Shown here: positions 10,918 through 19,950 of the stretch, one piece after another
Numbering within the stretch: position 1 is the first letter of the stretch
Layout of the letters: each line of letters starts with the position of its first letter
DNA from: Haemophilus parainfluenzae
GTDB taxonomy: Bacteria > Pseudomonadota > Gammaproteobacteria > Enterobacterales > Pasteurellaceae
DNA length: 64,000 nt
Reading direction: 5' to 3'
Assembly (NCBI RefSeq): GCF_036288925.1
Contig: NZ_CP127167.1
Span: 1,798,001-1,862,000 of the forward strand
The notes under the pieces: model-generated
What the model was told of the DNA's origin: nothing
What the model saw: the letters and a program-made list of their open reading frames with translations, nothing else
The model's database searches: none
Program-made: the position numbers and the translations under genes

Positions 10918-12270
10918 TTAGAGCTGGTGATAAACCTTTAAGGCATAGGCATCTGACATGCCCGCGATATAATCACAAATAATACGTTTTTTACCCTGCT
11001 CCGGTGCATTTCTCCAACGATTAGCGGTATTCGTTGGCAATAAACGTTCTGGGTCAGACTCAAAAATCTGGAACATTTCTGTGAGAATACGTTGTCCTTT
11101 ATATTCAATACGTTGCGTTTCCACATGGCGAATTACATATTTCCACACAAACTTTTTGAACACATTTAATGCCGCAATCACATCTTGTGGTAATTCTGCG
11201 TTATAACGTAACAAAGGTTCATCAAAATTGCCGGTGACTTTCCAACGCACATGGGTGATAAAGAAATTCACTAATGCCCCAATGGCATTTTTACGTTCAA
11301 AATGATGATTGGAGAACAATCGTTGGCTAACTTGCTCTATATTTTTTGCCAACCAATCTGAAGGAATTGTTTTAAGTTCAGCCAATGCTTCTTGCCACTG
11401 ATGTTGATTTACTACACCAGTCACAATCGCATCTTCTAAATCATGTACCCCATACGCAATATCATCCGCCAATTCCATAATGCTGCAATCTAATGATTTA
11501 AATTGTGTTTTTAAAAACTCAGCAGGATTTGACCGCACTTTTTGAAATGAACCAAACAAAGTGCGGTCATTTTCAGAAAGGTTTTGCAACAACCAAGTAA
11601 ACATTGTGACGTCATCACGGAATAACCCTTTTCCAGGCTTCCAATCGCTAATTTTGACATAACGCGGATCAGCGTTTTCAGTATGCGGCAACTGGGCATA
11701 TTGCGGGGAAGATAAGTCTAAAATATTCGGATATTTCACCACACCTAAAATAGCACGACGCGTTAAATTCATCCCTGCTGTTTCAGTATAAGGCTCGAGT
11801 TTAGTAATAATACGAAATGTCTGCGCATTGCCTTCAAAGCCGCCATGATTACGCATCATATAATTGAGCGCCACTTCCCCACCATGACCAAACGGTGGAT
11901 GACCAATATCATGTGCAAAGCACAAACTTTCAATTAAATCATTGCTTGGTAATAAAGGCTTGAGTTGTTTCTGTAATTCACTTTTTTCGATATGAAGCTG
12001 GTCTGAAATAGCAACATAACTTTCCGCAAATTTTAATTGGGAAACCAGGCTGCTACCGATTTGTGCCACTTCAAGGGAATGAGTTAAACGAGTACGATAA
12101 AAATCATTTTCACCCACCGCGTGAATCTGTGTTTTGGCTTGTAAACAACGGAAAGCAGCAGAATGTAAAATCCGCCCGCGATCACGACGAAATGGTGGTC
12201 GGTGATCTTTTTCGCGAGGCGGATCAGGAAGGAAACGTTCAGTCCAAAAATCAGCTAATTGGGTTCTCAT
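10918..12270 (-). CDS. dgt: Deoxyguanosinetriphosphate triphosphohydrolase-like protein
   Basis: HD-domain dNTP triphosphohydrolase of 450 residues, cleaving dNTPs to nucleoside and triphosphate. The start chosen is the ATG at 12270, reading MRTQLADFW, which overlaps the lrgB stop by four bases (ATGA); an upstream in-frame Met at 12330 would extend into lrgB. HD-type metal ligands are visible in [13 protein letters not shown] and [16 protein letters not shown], and [16 protein letters not shown] follows. Size fits the dgtP-like type 2 subfamily. A perfect inverted USS pair lies inside the gene (11531-11568). Probably cotranscribed with lrgA-lrgB upstream and uup downstream. Confidence 0.9.
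   Translation of the reverse strand: MRTQLADFWTERFLPDPPREKDHRPPFRRDRGRILHSAAFRCLQAKTQIHAVGENDFYRTRLTHSLEVAQIGSSLVSQLKFAESYVAISDQLHIEKSELQKQLKPLLPSNDLIESLCFAHDIGHPPFGHGGEVALNYMMRNHGGFEGNAQTFRIITKLEPYTETAGMNLTRRAILGVVKYPNILDLSSPQYAQLPHTENADPRYVKISDWKPGKGLFRDDVTMFTWLLQNLSENDRTLFGSFQKVRSNPAEFLKTQFKSLDCSIMELADDIAYGVHDLEDAIVTGVVNQHQWQEALAELKTIPSDWLAKNIEQVSQRLFSNHHFERKNAIGALVNFFITHVRWKVTGNFDEPLLRYNAELPQDVIAALNVFKKFVWKYVIRHVETQRIEYKGQRILTEMFQIFESDPERLLPTNTANRWRNAPEQGKKRIICDYIAGMSDAYALKVYHQL
11531..11568. repeat. Inverted USS pair inside the dgt coding sequence
   Basis: GACCGCACTTT and AAAGTGCGGTC form perfect 11-bp arms around a 16-bp loop. This is the arrangement normally used as an intergenic terminator in Haemophilus, but here it lies in frame within dgt and encodes parts of [13 protein letters not shown]. 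There is a short T-run only on the right arm side of the plus strand, so termination of dgt mRNA is not expected to be strong. Confidence 0.85.
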
Positions 12271-12959
12271 AAAAATAAACGAATAACATGGAATACTAAG
12301 GGGGCTAAAATTGAGCTCATAATACCGCAAAGTACCAAAGAAATCGAACTATAACTCCCCGCTTTCGGATCAGCTTCCATACAGCTTACTGTGCCGAGTG
12401 CGTGAGAAACTGCACCAACAGATAACCCCACCGCTTCTTGTTGTTTGATACCGAGTTTTTTCAAGATGAGATAACCAAAAACCGAACCTTGCAAACCTGC
12501 AACAATCACGCCTACGGCTGTAACGGCTGGAATACCGCCTAAATGAGAAGACACTTCCATCGCAATTGGCGTGGTAATTGATTTGGGTAATACGGTCGCC
12601 ACCATTTCAGGACTCGCTCCTAAAATAATTGCCAAAATAGCGCCAGTAAACATAGAAAGCAAAGAAGCTAATATCACCACAGAAAGAATGATTTTCCACT
12701 GTCTCGCGATTTGTTGAAGCTGCTCATACAATGGCAAGGCAAGCGCCACAATACTTAAACCAAGCAAATTATTAATTGGTGTATTCCCCGCCATGTAATC
12801 ATCATAAGAAATATCCCCAATTTCTAAAATCAGCACGAGAATTGATACCGTTAGGACGAAGGTATTGAAAATCATAGATTTCCAACGTTTACTAATTTGC
12901 AATGCGAGCCAAAATCCGAAAATCGTTAAACCGGTATAAAGATAAATTGCATATTGCAT
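12267..12959 (-). CDS. lrgB: LrgB/CidB (YohK) family membrane protein
   Basis: 230-residue protein with about seven membrane segments, partner of LrgA in holin/antiholin-like or metabolite-export systems. Family signature [20 protein letters not shown] and the later GAVSHALGT are present. LrgAB homologues are linked to murein hydrolase control in Gram-positives and to pyruvate transport in Bacillus; the Gram-negative YohJK role is unsettled. It starts 9 bp after lrgA and overlaps dgt by 4 bp. Confidence 0.88.
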   Translation of the reverse strand: MQYAIYLYTGLTIFGFWLALQISKRWKSMIFNTFVLTVSILVLILEIGDISYDDYMAGNTPINNLLGLSIVALALPLYEQLQQIARQWKIILSVVILASLLSMFTGAILAIILGASPEMVATVLPKSITTPIAMEVSSHLGGIPAVTAVGVIVAGLQGSVFGYLILKKLGIKQQEAVGLSVGAVSHALGTVSCMEADPKAGSYSSISLVLCGIMSSILAPLVFHVIRLFL

Positions 12960-12968
12960 AATGAAACC

Positions 12969-13385
12969 TTACTCTGCTTGAATATTACGTTTTTCTAATA
13001 CTTTTTGACGTTTATGGGTAAAGGATTGTTTGTAAAACAAATAATTCCCAAGAAATGCGATAATGAAGAGCGTCAGAAAAGTACTAAGAATATTTGGAAT
13101 AAGTAAAATTTTCCATTGAGCAACAAGTAAATCATAATATTTAATAATGCCTACACTCACCGGCACAAAAAGTACTGCCATGTAACGAATCAATAGACTA
13201 GAACCCAAATAAATCCATTCCAAGCGAATGATACGAGTGGTTAATCCGATAAAAAGTATCAATAATCCCCAGATGCTGCCAGGAATTCCAACGGGTACAT
13301 AGTGCGAAATCAAATTGCCGAGTAGCAACATAATGTATAAAATCACGAGTGAGCGAACAAGTTGAACGCCTTTTTGGAGTAACAT
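12969..13385 (-). CDS. lrgA: LrgA/CidA (YohJ) family holin-like protein
   Basis: 138-residue protein with about four membrane helices. The motif [15 protein letters not shown] matches the conserved LrgA/CidA helix, and FVPVSVGI is typical of the third segment. First gene of the lrgA-lrgB-dgt-uup minus-strand cluster. The 112-bp region to its right separates it from the divergent nuclease gene and must hold both promoters; I see only weak -10-like boxes (for example TAGAAT at 13442) and do not assign them. Confidence 0.85.
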   Translation of the reverse strand: MLLQKGVQLVRSLVILYIMLLLGNLISHYVPVGIPGSIWGLLILFIGLTTRIIRLEWIYLGSSLLIRYMAVLFVPVSVGIIKYYDLLVAQWKILLIPNILSTFLTLFIIAFLGNYLFYKQSFTHKRQKVLEKRNIQAE

Positions 13386-13497
13386 ATTTCCTCTTTCAAC
13401 TTATTTAACAATAATTCAAATTTATTTTACGCTTTTTTTGTTAGAATTACCCCCTCTTTTTAGTTAAATTTTGCGATATAGATCAAAGAAATTCAAA

Positions 13498-14013
13498 ATG
13501 ATTAAGAAATTCTTATTATTTTTAACCATAATTTTGACCGCACTTTGGGGTCAATTTTCAGTCTCTGCGGAACGCCAAATGGCGTGTTGGGTGGTGGGTG
13601 TCAGTGATGGCGATACTCTAACTTGTCTCTTACCCACTAAAAAACAATTCAAAGTACGATTACAAGAAATTGATGCCCCTGAGAAAGGTCAGGCATTTGG
13701 TAAGAAAGCCAAACAATATCTTTCACAGCTTGTTTTCAAACAAAATGTGACGTTGTCAGTTTCTGGTTATGATCGCTACCAACGTATTTTGGCAACGGTT
13801 TATCTACAAGAACAAAACATTAACTTAGAAATGGTGAAAAATGGTATGGCGTGGGTTTATCCGCAATATGCTAAAAATCCAATCTACTTTCAGGCACAAG
13901 ATTTTGCCCAACAACAAAAAATCGGCTTATGGCGAGATCCCACCCCTATTGCCCCTTATGAATGGCGTAAACAGAAAAAAACACTCAAACACGGAGATAA
14001 CCATGGCTTTTGA
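13498..14013 (+). CDS. Secreted thermonuclease-like (SNase-fold) nuclease
   Basis: 171 residues from the ATG at 13498; a TTG at 13471 is a weaker start. A signal peptide (KKFLLFLTIILTALWG then SVSA|E) is followed by an OB-fold SNase domain with DGDTLTC, RLQEIDAPE and GYDRYQRILATVY, which carry the catalytic Asp/Arg/Glu residues of the family. The product should act in the periplasm or outside the cell on nucleic acid. It contains a USS (GACCGCACTTTG, ~13537). Its last 11 bases overlap csdA in another frame. The physiological substrate is not known. Confidence 0.85.
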   Translation: MIKKFLLFLTIILTALWGQFSVSAERQMACWVVGVSDGDTLTCLLPTKKQFKVRLQEIDAPEKGQAFGKKAKQYLSQLVFKQNVTLSVSGYDRYQRILATVYLQEQNINLEMVKNGMAWVYPQYAKNPIYFQAQDFAQQQKIGLWRDPTPIAPYEWRKQKKTLKHGDNHGF

Positions 14014-15205
14014 TTATCAATCATTTAAAAATGAATTCCCTTATTTTAAATCGCCAAATGCCGTGATTTATTTGGATAATGCAGCGACGGCATTAAAACC
14101 TCAAGCACTCATTGATGCAACGACTACATTTTATCAATCGGCAGGCTCCGTACATCGTAGTCAGTACGAAGCGGCACAGACAGCACAATATGAAAATGCT
14201 CGTCACCTAGTTAAAACCTTAATTAATGCAGAAAATGAAAAAGCGGTAATTTGGACGTCTGGAACAACTCATAGCATTAATTTGGTTGCCAACGGTTTAC
14301 TCCCCTCTTTACATGCGGGAGATGAAATCTTAATTAGCCAAGCAGACCATCATGCTAATTATGTTACTTGGCATGAAACAGCGAAAAAATGCGGAGCGAA
14401 AATTGAAGTGCTGCACATTTCGGATAATTGGTTAATTGATGAAAATGCCTTGATTGCAGCATTGAATGAAAAAACTAAGTTAGTAGCACTCAATTTTGTC
14501 TCCAACGTAACGGGAACGGAACAACATATCCAGCATTTAATTCAACTAATCCGCCAACATAGCAATGCGCTCGTTTTAGTAGATGCCGCTCAGGCTATTA
14601 GCCATATACAGATTGATTTACAGGCATTAGATGCGGATTTTATTGCCTTTTCTGCACACAAAATTTATGGACCAAACGGCATTGGTGTATTAAGCGGAAA
14701 ATTAAGCTCGCTTTCCCTGCTACAACCACTTTTTTACGGTGGAAAAATGATTGACCGCGTATCCCATGAATGTATTACCTTTGCCGATTTACCTTATCGA
14801 TTAGAAGCCGGTACACCAAATATTGCGGGCGTGATTGGCTTTGGTACAGTGCTAGATTGGCTCAAAAAATGGGATTTTCAGGCTGCCGAGGCGCATGCTA
14901 TTGAGCTTGCCGAGCAAAGTAAAGTGCGGTTGAAAAACTATCCAAATTGTCGTTTATTCAATTCACCACAACCGAGTTCAGTAGTTTGTTTTGTTTTTGA
15001 TGGGATTGCGGCATCCGATCTTGCTACGCTCCTGAGCGAACAAAAAATTGCGTTGCGAGTTGGCGAACATTGCGCCCAACCTTACTTAGCCCGTCTTGGT
15101 GAGCGTACTACATTAAGACTTTCTTTTGCGCCTTACAATAGCCCGCAAGATGTGGATGCTTTTTTTGCGGCATTAGATAAATCCTTAGAGTTATTAGCAT
15201 GCTAG
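14003..15205 (+). CDS. csdA: Cysteine desulfurase CsdA (SufS-type, class II)
   Basis: PLP enzyme removing sulfur from cysteine and passing it to CsdE. 400 residues from the ATG at 14003 (MAFDYQSF), preceded by GGAGATAACC; a longer in-frame start at 13841 lies within the nuclease gene. The PLP-binding lysine is K220 in SAHKIYGPNG, and the catalytic cysteine is C357 in RVGEHCAQP, nearly the same position as in E. coli CsdA. The 3' end overlaps csdE by seven bases, so the pair is coupled as in enterobacteria. Suf operon genes are not in the window. Confidence 0.92.
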   Translation: MAFDYQSFKNEFPYFKSPNAVIYLDNAATALKPQALIDATTTFYQSAGSVHRSQYEAAQTAQYENARHLVKTLINAENEKAVIWTSGTTHSINLVANGLLPSLHAGDEILISQADHHANYVTWHETAKKCGAKIEVLHISDNWLIDENALIAALNEKTKLVALNFVSNVTGTEQHIQHLIQLIRQHSNALVLVDAAQAISHIQIDLQALDADFIAFSAHKIYGPNGIGVLSGKLSSLSLLQPLFYGGKMIDRVSHECITFADLPYRLEAGTPNIAGVIGFGTVLDWLKKWDFQAAEAHAIELAEQSKVRLKNYPNCRLFNSPQPSSVVCFVFDGIAASDLATLLSEQKIALRVGEHCAQPYLARLGERTTLRLSFAPYNSPQDVDAFFAALDKSLELLAC

Positions 15206-15573
15206 AAAACATTAAACAGGCAAAAAATTGGGAAGATCGTTACCGTTTCATTATTCAAGCCGGTAAGCATCTTCCTCAACCCTCTCCAGATGAATTAGCT
15301 CAAATGCAATCGATTCAAGGCTGCGAAGCAGGGCTTTGGTTTAAGACCATTCCACAAAATGACGGCACGTTTCAATTTCAAGCTTACAGCGAAGCGCGCA
15401 TTATGAATGGTTTGTTATGGTTGTTGTTACAAAACATCAATGGACAAACCAATAATCAACTACAACAATTTAATATTCGTCAATTTTTTGATGAGTTCGG
15501 TATTGCCTCTCGCTTAAGTGAAACTCGCTTGAATGGTTTAAAACAAATCGAAGAAATATTGCACAATCTGTAA
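15199..15573 (+). CDS. csdE: CsdE sulfur-acceptor protein (SufE family)
   Basis: 124-residue SufE-fold protein. The acceptor cysteine is C42 in SIQGCEAGLWFK, which receives persulfide sulfur from CsdA. It is about 20 residues shorter at the N-terminus than E. coli CsdE. Coupled to csdA by a 7-bp overlap and two bases from the next gene. In E. coli the CsdA-CsdE pair feeds CsdL/TcdA for cyclic t6A; no tcdA is present here. Confidence 0.9.
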   Translation: MLENIKQAKNWEDRYRFIIQAGKHLPQPSPDELAQMQSIQGCEAGLWFKTIPQNDGTFQFQAYSEARIMNGLLWLLLQNINGQTNNQLQQFNIRQFFDEFGIASRLSETRLNGLKQIEEILHNL

Positions 15574-15575
15574 TT

Positions 15576-16361
15576 ATGTATCTGATCGAACCCTTTTTTA
15601 AATTAGGCGCCTTAGAAAATGATATCGGCCAACAAAGCCGTTTGCTCAATGCAGTCATCGACCAATGGCGTTATAACGGACAAATTATCGGCCGTGAAAT
15701 CCCGCTTTATTTAACAGAAGAAGAGGGAGAACAAGGTTTTGCGATGCGCGTCATTTGCCCTGAGCAAGATAGCCTTTTACCCGAGAATAATAACCAAACT
15801 GTGAATCTGGCGATGGAAAATGCTGAAAAGTGCGGTCTACATTTTCAAGGTTTCCAAATTATTGCCGATGATTTAAATGCAGACAGCACCGCAGAATGTA
15901 GCCAACCAGCATGGCAGATTCTCTATACTACACATTTGCAATCTAGCTCCCCCTTGCATAGTGGAGATGATTTTTCTCCAATTCCGCTCTATAAACAGCT
16001 AAAAAATCAACCTCATTTAAGCCAAGATTTGATTAAATGGCAGGAAAATTGGCAGGCTTGCGATCAGCTGCAAATGAATGGTTCGGTTTTAGAAAAAGAA
16101 TCGTTAAACGAAATCGCCGAGGTTAATAGCACGCTCAGCAAACATGGACGCTACCTTGCTACTGAAATCGAAAAAGAAAGCGGCATACCGACCTATTATT
16201 ATTTATACCGTGTCGGAGGCCATTCTTTAAAATCGGAACAGCAACGCTGTTGCCCGCAATGTGGTGGAGATTGGGCATTAAACGCGCCGCTATTTGATGT
16301 GATTTACTTTAAATGCGACCAATGTCGATTAGTCTCGAATGTGTCGTGGAACTTTTTATAA
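15576..16361 (+). CDS. Zinc-ribbon protein of the DUF2310 family
   Basis: 261 residues. The N-terminal two thirds have no motif I recognise; the C-terminus has a zinc ribbon with CCPQCGG and KCDQCRLVSN about 40 residues apart (two CxxC pairs). This layout fits DUF2310, annotated as a possibly nucleic-acid-binding Zn-ribbon family. It starts two bases after csdE, so it is almost certainly cotranslated with the desulfurase pair. That suggests a role next to sulfur transfer, but no function is established. Confidence 0.8.
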   Translation: MYLIEPFFKLGALENDIGQQSRLLNAVIDQWRYNGQIIGREIPLYLTEEEGEQGFAMRVICPEQDSLLPENNNQTVNLAMENAEKCGLHFQGFQIIADDLNADSTAECSQPAWQILYTTHLQSSSPLHSGDDFSPIPLYKQLKNQPHLSQDLIKWQENWQACDQLQMNGSVLEKESLNEIAEVNSTLSKHGRYLATEIEKESGIPTYYYLYRVGGHSLKSEQQRCCPQCGGDWALNAPLFDVIYFKCDQCRLVSNVSWNFL

Positions 16362-16385
16362 CGCTTTCGTCATTTAGGAAAACAA

Positions 16386-17225
16386 ATGAACTATCAAGAT
16401 AAAAGTCTTCAATCTTTAAAACTCGGTCAAGCAACAGAATATACTGCGAATTATGACCGCACTTTGTTACAACCCGTGCCTCGTAAACTCAATCGTGATG
16501 GCTTAGGCATTACCGAACAACAGCCATTTACCCATGGAGCCGATATTTGGACGGCCTATGAAATTTCTTGGTTAAATCCAAAAGGTTTGCCGCAAGTGGC
16601 CATTGCTGATGTGGAAATTGATTATCGCAGTGAAAATTTAATTGAATCAAAAAGCTTTAAACTCTATTTAAACAGCTTTAACCAAAGTCAATTTGCTGAT
16701 TTTGCTAGCGTAGAGCGCACGATGCGAGAAGATCTCAGTGCTTGTGCCCAAGGCGAGGTCAAAGTACATTTACATCCATTATCCCACTATCAAGGACAAA
16801 GTATTGATACTTTAACGGGCGATTGCATTGATGATCAGGATATCGAAATCCACAGCTACGAATTTAATGCAAACATTTTGCAAAATTGTACGTCCGATAA
16901 TGTGGCGGAAGAAATCTTAGTAAGCCATTTATTGAAATCTAACTGTCTGATCACCAGTCAGCCCGATTGGGGAACCGTGCAAATTCATTATGTAGGTAAA
17001 CAAATCGATCGCGAAAAACTTCTCCGCTACATTGTGTCTTTCCGTCAACATAATGAGTTTCACGAGCAATGTGTCGAGCGTATTTTCTGTGACTTGATGC
17101 ATTACGCTAAACCAGAAAAACTCACCGTCTATGCGCGTTATACGCGTCGTGGTGGATTGGATATTAATCCATTCCGTTCTAACTTTGAGGAAATTCCGCA
17201 AAATTTACGCCTGGCAAGACAATAA
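16386..17225 (+). CDS. queF: NADPH-dependent 7-cyano-7-deazaguanine reductase
   Basis: Reduces preQ0 to preQ1 in queuosine synthesis for tRNA wobble position 34. The 279 residues match the long, bimodular (YqcD-type) QueF. The QueF substrate motif [14 protein letters not shown] (Glu87) and the nucleophilic cysteine C187 in [15 protein letters not shown] are intact. [17 protein letters not shown] near the end is also typical. It lies 24 bp after the DUF2310 gene and is followed by an inverted-USS terminator. Confidence 0.95.
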   Translation: MNYQDKSLQSLKLGQATEYTANYDRTLLQPVPRKLNRDGLGITEQQPFTHGADIWTAYEISWLNPKGLPQVAIADVEIDYRSENLIESKSFKLYLNSFNQSQFADFASVERTMREDLSACAQGEVKVHLHPLSHYQGQSIDTLTGDCIDDQDIEIHSYEFNANILQNCTSDNVAEEILVSHLLKSNCLITSQPDWGTVQIHYVGKQIDREKLLRYIVSFRQHNEFHEQCVERIFCDLMHYAKPEKLTVYARYTRRGGLDINPFRSNFEEIPQNLRLARQ

Positions 17226-17235
17226 ATCACAAAAC

Positions 17236-17270
17236 AAAGTGCGGTGAAAAATCAACCGCACTTTTATTTT
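17236..17270. terminator. Inverted-USS terminator between queF and tyrA
   Basis: AAAGTGCGGT and ACCGCACTTT face each other with a loop of about ten bases, followed by TTATTTT on the plus strand. It lies between convergent genes; paired USS acting as a terminator is a known Haemophilus arrangement. The right end touches the tyrA stop codon. Confidence 0.85.
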
Positions 17271-18393
17271 ATACATGTCGTAGATCATGAGCTTGTTGTA
17301 ATAACTGACGACTTTCCTGCAAGAATTGATCTGAATACTCCCCAAACCATTCCCTCACCTGATGGAAAGCATCAATAAACCCTTGGCGATCGCTTTTTTC
17401 AAAAAATTGTAACGCTTCTTCATACGTTTGCTTCAAGCTTTCAATCACGTCTAAATTTTCTGGCTTATCCATAATAATATCGGCATAAAGTGCCGAATCC
17501 TGGGCAAATAGACGACCAATCATAGCTAATTCCAAACGATAAATCGGGGAAGATAATGCCAATAAATTACTTAAATTGACTGGTTGTTTGGAAAGATGCA
17601 GACCATTCGCGAAGGTGGAAAAGTGGCGTAATGCTTGAATGTACGTCATATTGTGATCATGCTCCGCTGCATCAATTTGATAAATTTTTGCACCCCAGAT
17701 TTGAATTTGCTCTAACAACCATTCATAACGCTCACTAAAACGCCCATCACAACGCACAACCACTTGTTTTGCCATGCTCGCAATATCAGGGCCAAACATT
17801 GGATGTAATCCAACTACCGCCCCTTTATGCACGTCTAACATTTTAGCTAATGGAATACGTTTCACGGAGGTAAGATCCGCCAGTAGCATATTTTCCTTTA
17901 AATAGGGTTTTAAACGTTCTATTGTTTCTAACGTGTGATCAATCGGCACTGAGACAATAACAACATCTGCATTCGTTAAAATGCGTTCTGCTACATCCCA
18001 ATCATCTCGGTCTAAAATAGAAATAGGATAACCGGAAGCACGCAAATAACGGGCAAATAACTGCCCCATTTTTCCGTAACCACCGACGATAACAATTTTG
18101 TTAATGGCTGGATTCAGGGTTTTAAAACCAAATTGATTTTCATTGGAATAAGATTCACGCATAAAGCGACGTAGCACATCTTCAATAAGCTGTGGAGAGA
18201 TTCCTGCTTTAGCCGCTTCTTCTCGGCGTGCTTGTAACATGGCTAATTCACGATCTGGTGAATAAATCGGTAAACCTTTTTCGTGCTTTACTTCGCCTAC
18301 TTGGCTTACTAATTCGAGACGTTTAGCAAAAAGTTGAATCAGTTCACGATCGAGCGCATCAATTTCCTGACGTAAATGGTTAAGGGCATCCAT
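17269..18393 (-). CDS. tyrA: Bifunctional chorismate mutase / prephenate dehydrogenase
   Basis: 374 residues, the usual length of the T-protein. The N-terminal ~90 residues are an AroQ chorismate mutase (LRQEIDALDRELIQLFAKR, PIYSPDRE). The dehydrogenase domain starts with the NAD-binding motif IVGGYGKMGQLFARYL and carries GLHPMFGPD. It produces 4-hydroxyphenylpyruvate for tyrosine. An 85-bp gap upstream to truB probably holds its promoter. Confidence 0.95.
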   Translation of the reverse strand: MDALNHLRQEIDALDRELIQLFAKRLELVSQVGEVKHEKGLPIYSPDRELAMLQARREEAAKAGISPQLIEDVLRRFMRESYSNENQFGFKTLNPAINKIVIVGGYGKMGQLFARYLRASGYPISILDRDDWDVAERILTNADVVIVSVPIDHTLETIERLKPYLKENMLLADLTSVKRIPLAKMLDVHKGAVVGLHPMFGPDIASMAKQVVVRCDGRFSERYEWLLEQIQIWGAKIYQIDAAEHDHNMTYIQALRHFSTFANGLHLSKQPVNLSNLLALSSPIYRLELAMIGRLFAQDSALYADIIMDKPENLDVIESLKQTYEEALQFFEKSDRQGFIDAFHQVREWFGEYSDQFLQESRQLLQQAHDLRHV

Positions 18394-18478
18394 AATTCAC
18401 CTGTAATATCTTATTTACATGATTGCAATTAAAAGGTTACAGGTGAGATTACTGGAATTAAAAAAGAAAGACAAATAG

Positions 18479-19402
18479 TTAGAGAGATTGCGTAATCAAG
18501 CGTTGTGGACGAATCACATTGTTATCATCGACAAGTGCTACACCTAAAAAGATATTCTCGTCAGAAAATAACCGCACTTGACCATGTAATTTTGCTTCAT
18601 TAGCAAATTTAACGCGTTGTCCAAAGCCGATACCTTTACTTTGCTCGGCATTTAGCTGTAATGCGGGTAATTTACTGACCGCTGTATCTGTCGGTAAAAG
18701 ATGTTGATCAAGTGGTGCAAGATCTCCTTGCTCTGCAAGCGCCTGCAAAGCATCCCATGTCATCATCTTTTCTGTTGGATAATCTGCAACCGCAGTTCGA
18801 CGTAACACTGTCACATGAGCGCCACAACCTAACACTTCACCTAAATCATCCACTAATGTACGGATATAAGTTCCTTTCGAACAATGCACTTCTAAAGTTA
18901 GAAAAGGTGCTTGATACTCGATAAAATTTAGCTCAAAAATCCTGATAGGACGGGCTTCACGTTCTACGGTAATGCCTGCGCGAGCATACTCATACAACGG
19001 TTTCCCATTGTGCTTTAATGCAGAAAACATAGTCGGTACTTGTAAAATATCACCACGAAATTGTTCAAGTGCGGTCAAAATTTGTGATGTTTCCACATTG
19101 ACAGGGCGCGTTTCTACCACTTGTCCTTCAGCATCAGAGGTATCCGTACGTTCACCTAGTTTTGCTGTGACCACATAGCGTTTATCTGCATCTAATAAGA
19201 ATTGGGTAAACTTTGTCGCTTCGCCTAAGCAAATAGGTAGCATACCGGTTGCTAATGGATCGAGCGCACCAGTATGCCCTGCTTTATTCGCTTGGAATAA
19301 GCGTTTAACTTTTTGCATAATGTCATTAGATGACATGCCTTGTGGCTTATCTAATAAAAATACACCATCAATATCACGTCCACGCTTACGAGGTCTCGAC
19401 AT
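18479..19402 (-). CDS. truB: tRNA pseudouridine-55 synthase
   Basis: Makes pseudouridine 55 in the T-loop of tRNAs. 307 residues, with catalytic Asp48 in [15 protein letters not shown] and the conserved [13 protein letters not shown]. The start overlaps the rbfA stop by one base (TAATG), so the two are translationally coupled. It contains one USS in each half of the gene. Confidence 0.96.
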   Translation of the reverse strand: MSRPRKRGRDIDGVFLLDKPQGMSSNDIMQKVKRLFQANKAGHTGALDPLATGMLPICLGEATKFTQFLLDADKRYVVTAKLGERTDTSDAEGQVVETRPVNVETSQILTALEQFRGDILQVPTMFSALKHNGKPLYEYARAGITVEREARPIRIFELNFIEYQAPFLTLEVHCSKGTYIRTLVDDLGEVLGCGAHVTVLRRTAVADYPTEKMMTWDALQALAEQGDLAPLDQHLLPTDTAVSKLPALQLNAEQSKGIGFGQRVKFANEAKLHGQVRLFSDENIFLGVALVDDNNVIRPQRLITQSL

Positions 19403-19794
19403 TAGTCATTTTCCTCAACGTGTTTTTTCTCGTCTTCACGCACCACGTTTGTTACTAAATTAGACATACGCATCCCTTCAACTAAGGATTGATCGTAGAA
19501 GAAACGAATTTCCGGCACAATGCGTAAACGCATCGCTTTACCCACTAATGAACGGATATAAGGTGCCGCTTTTTCTAACCCTTTCATGCCTTGCTCAATT
19601 GCCGTTTCATCGTGATCGAATAAAAATGTGACAAACACTTTTGCATAAGCTAAGTCGCTTGATACTTCCACATCTGACACGGTTACCATGCCAATACGGG
19701 GATCTTTCACTTCACGTTGCAAAATGATGGCGATTTCTTTTTGTAATTCTTGTGCAACACGATCGCTGCGTTTAAATTCTCTTGTCATAGTCAT
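19402..19794 (-). CDS. rbfA: 30S ribosome-binding factor A
   Basis: 130-residue KH-like protein for late maturation of the 16S rRNA 5' end. Typical segments are [33 protein letters not shown] and [14 protein letters not shown]. In most gammaproteobacteria it directly follows infB. Here infB is 7.5 kb away across the hsd locus, so rbfA must rely on a promoter in the 156 bp upstream (TAGAAT on the minus strand at 19816-19821 is a possible -10, without a convincing -35). Confidence 0.95.
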   Translation of the reverse strand: MTMTREFKRSDRVAQELQKEIAIILQREVKDPRIGMVTVSDVEVSSDLAYAKVFVTFLFDHDETAIEQGMKGLEKAAPYIRSLVGKAMRLRIVPEIRFFYDQSLVEGMRMSNLVTNVVREDEKKHVEEND

Positions 19795-19950
19795 TCCTTA
19801 TTTATAAAAGCCCTCATTCTACTGGAAATCATTGGATTTAGCACGCAAAAATCCCTTTTAACCCGATACTGTTTTCGATAAAATGACGCCTGATAATTTG
19901 TTTGAATATTCAAACTTCCGATAAAAATCACTTTACAGAGGGCATAATTT

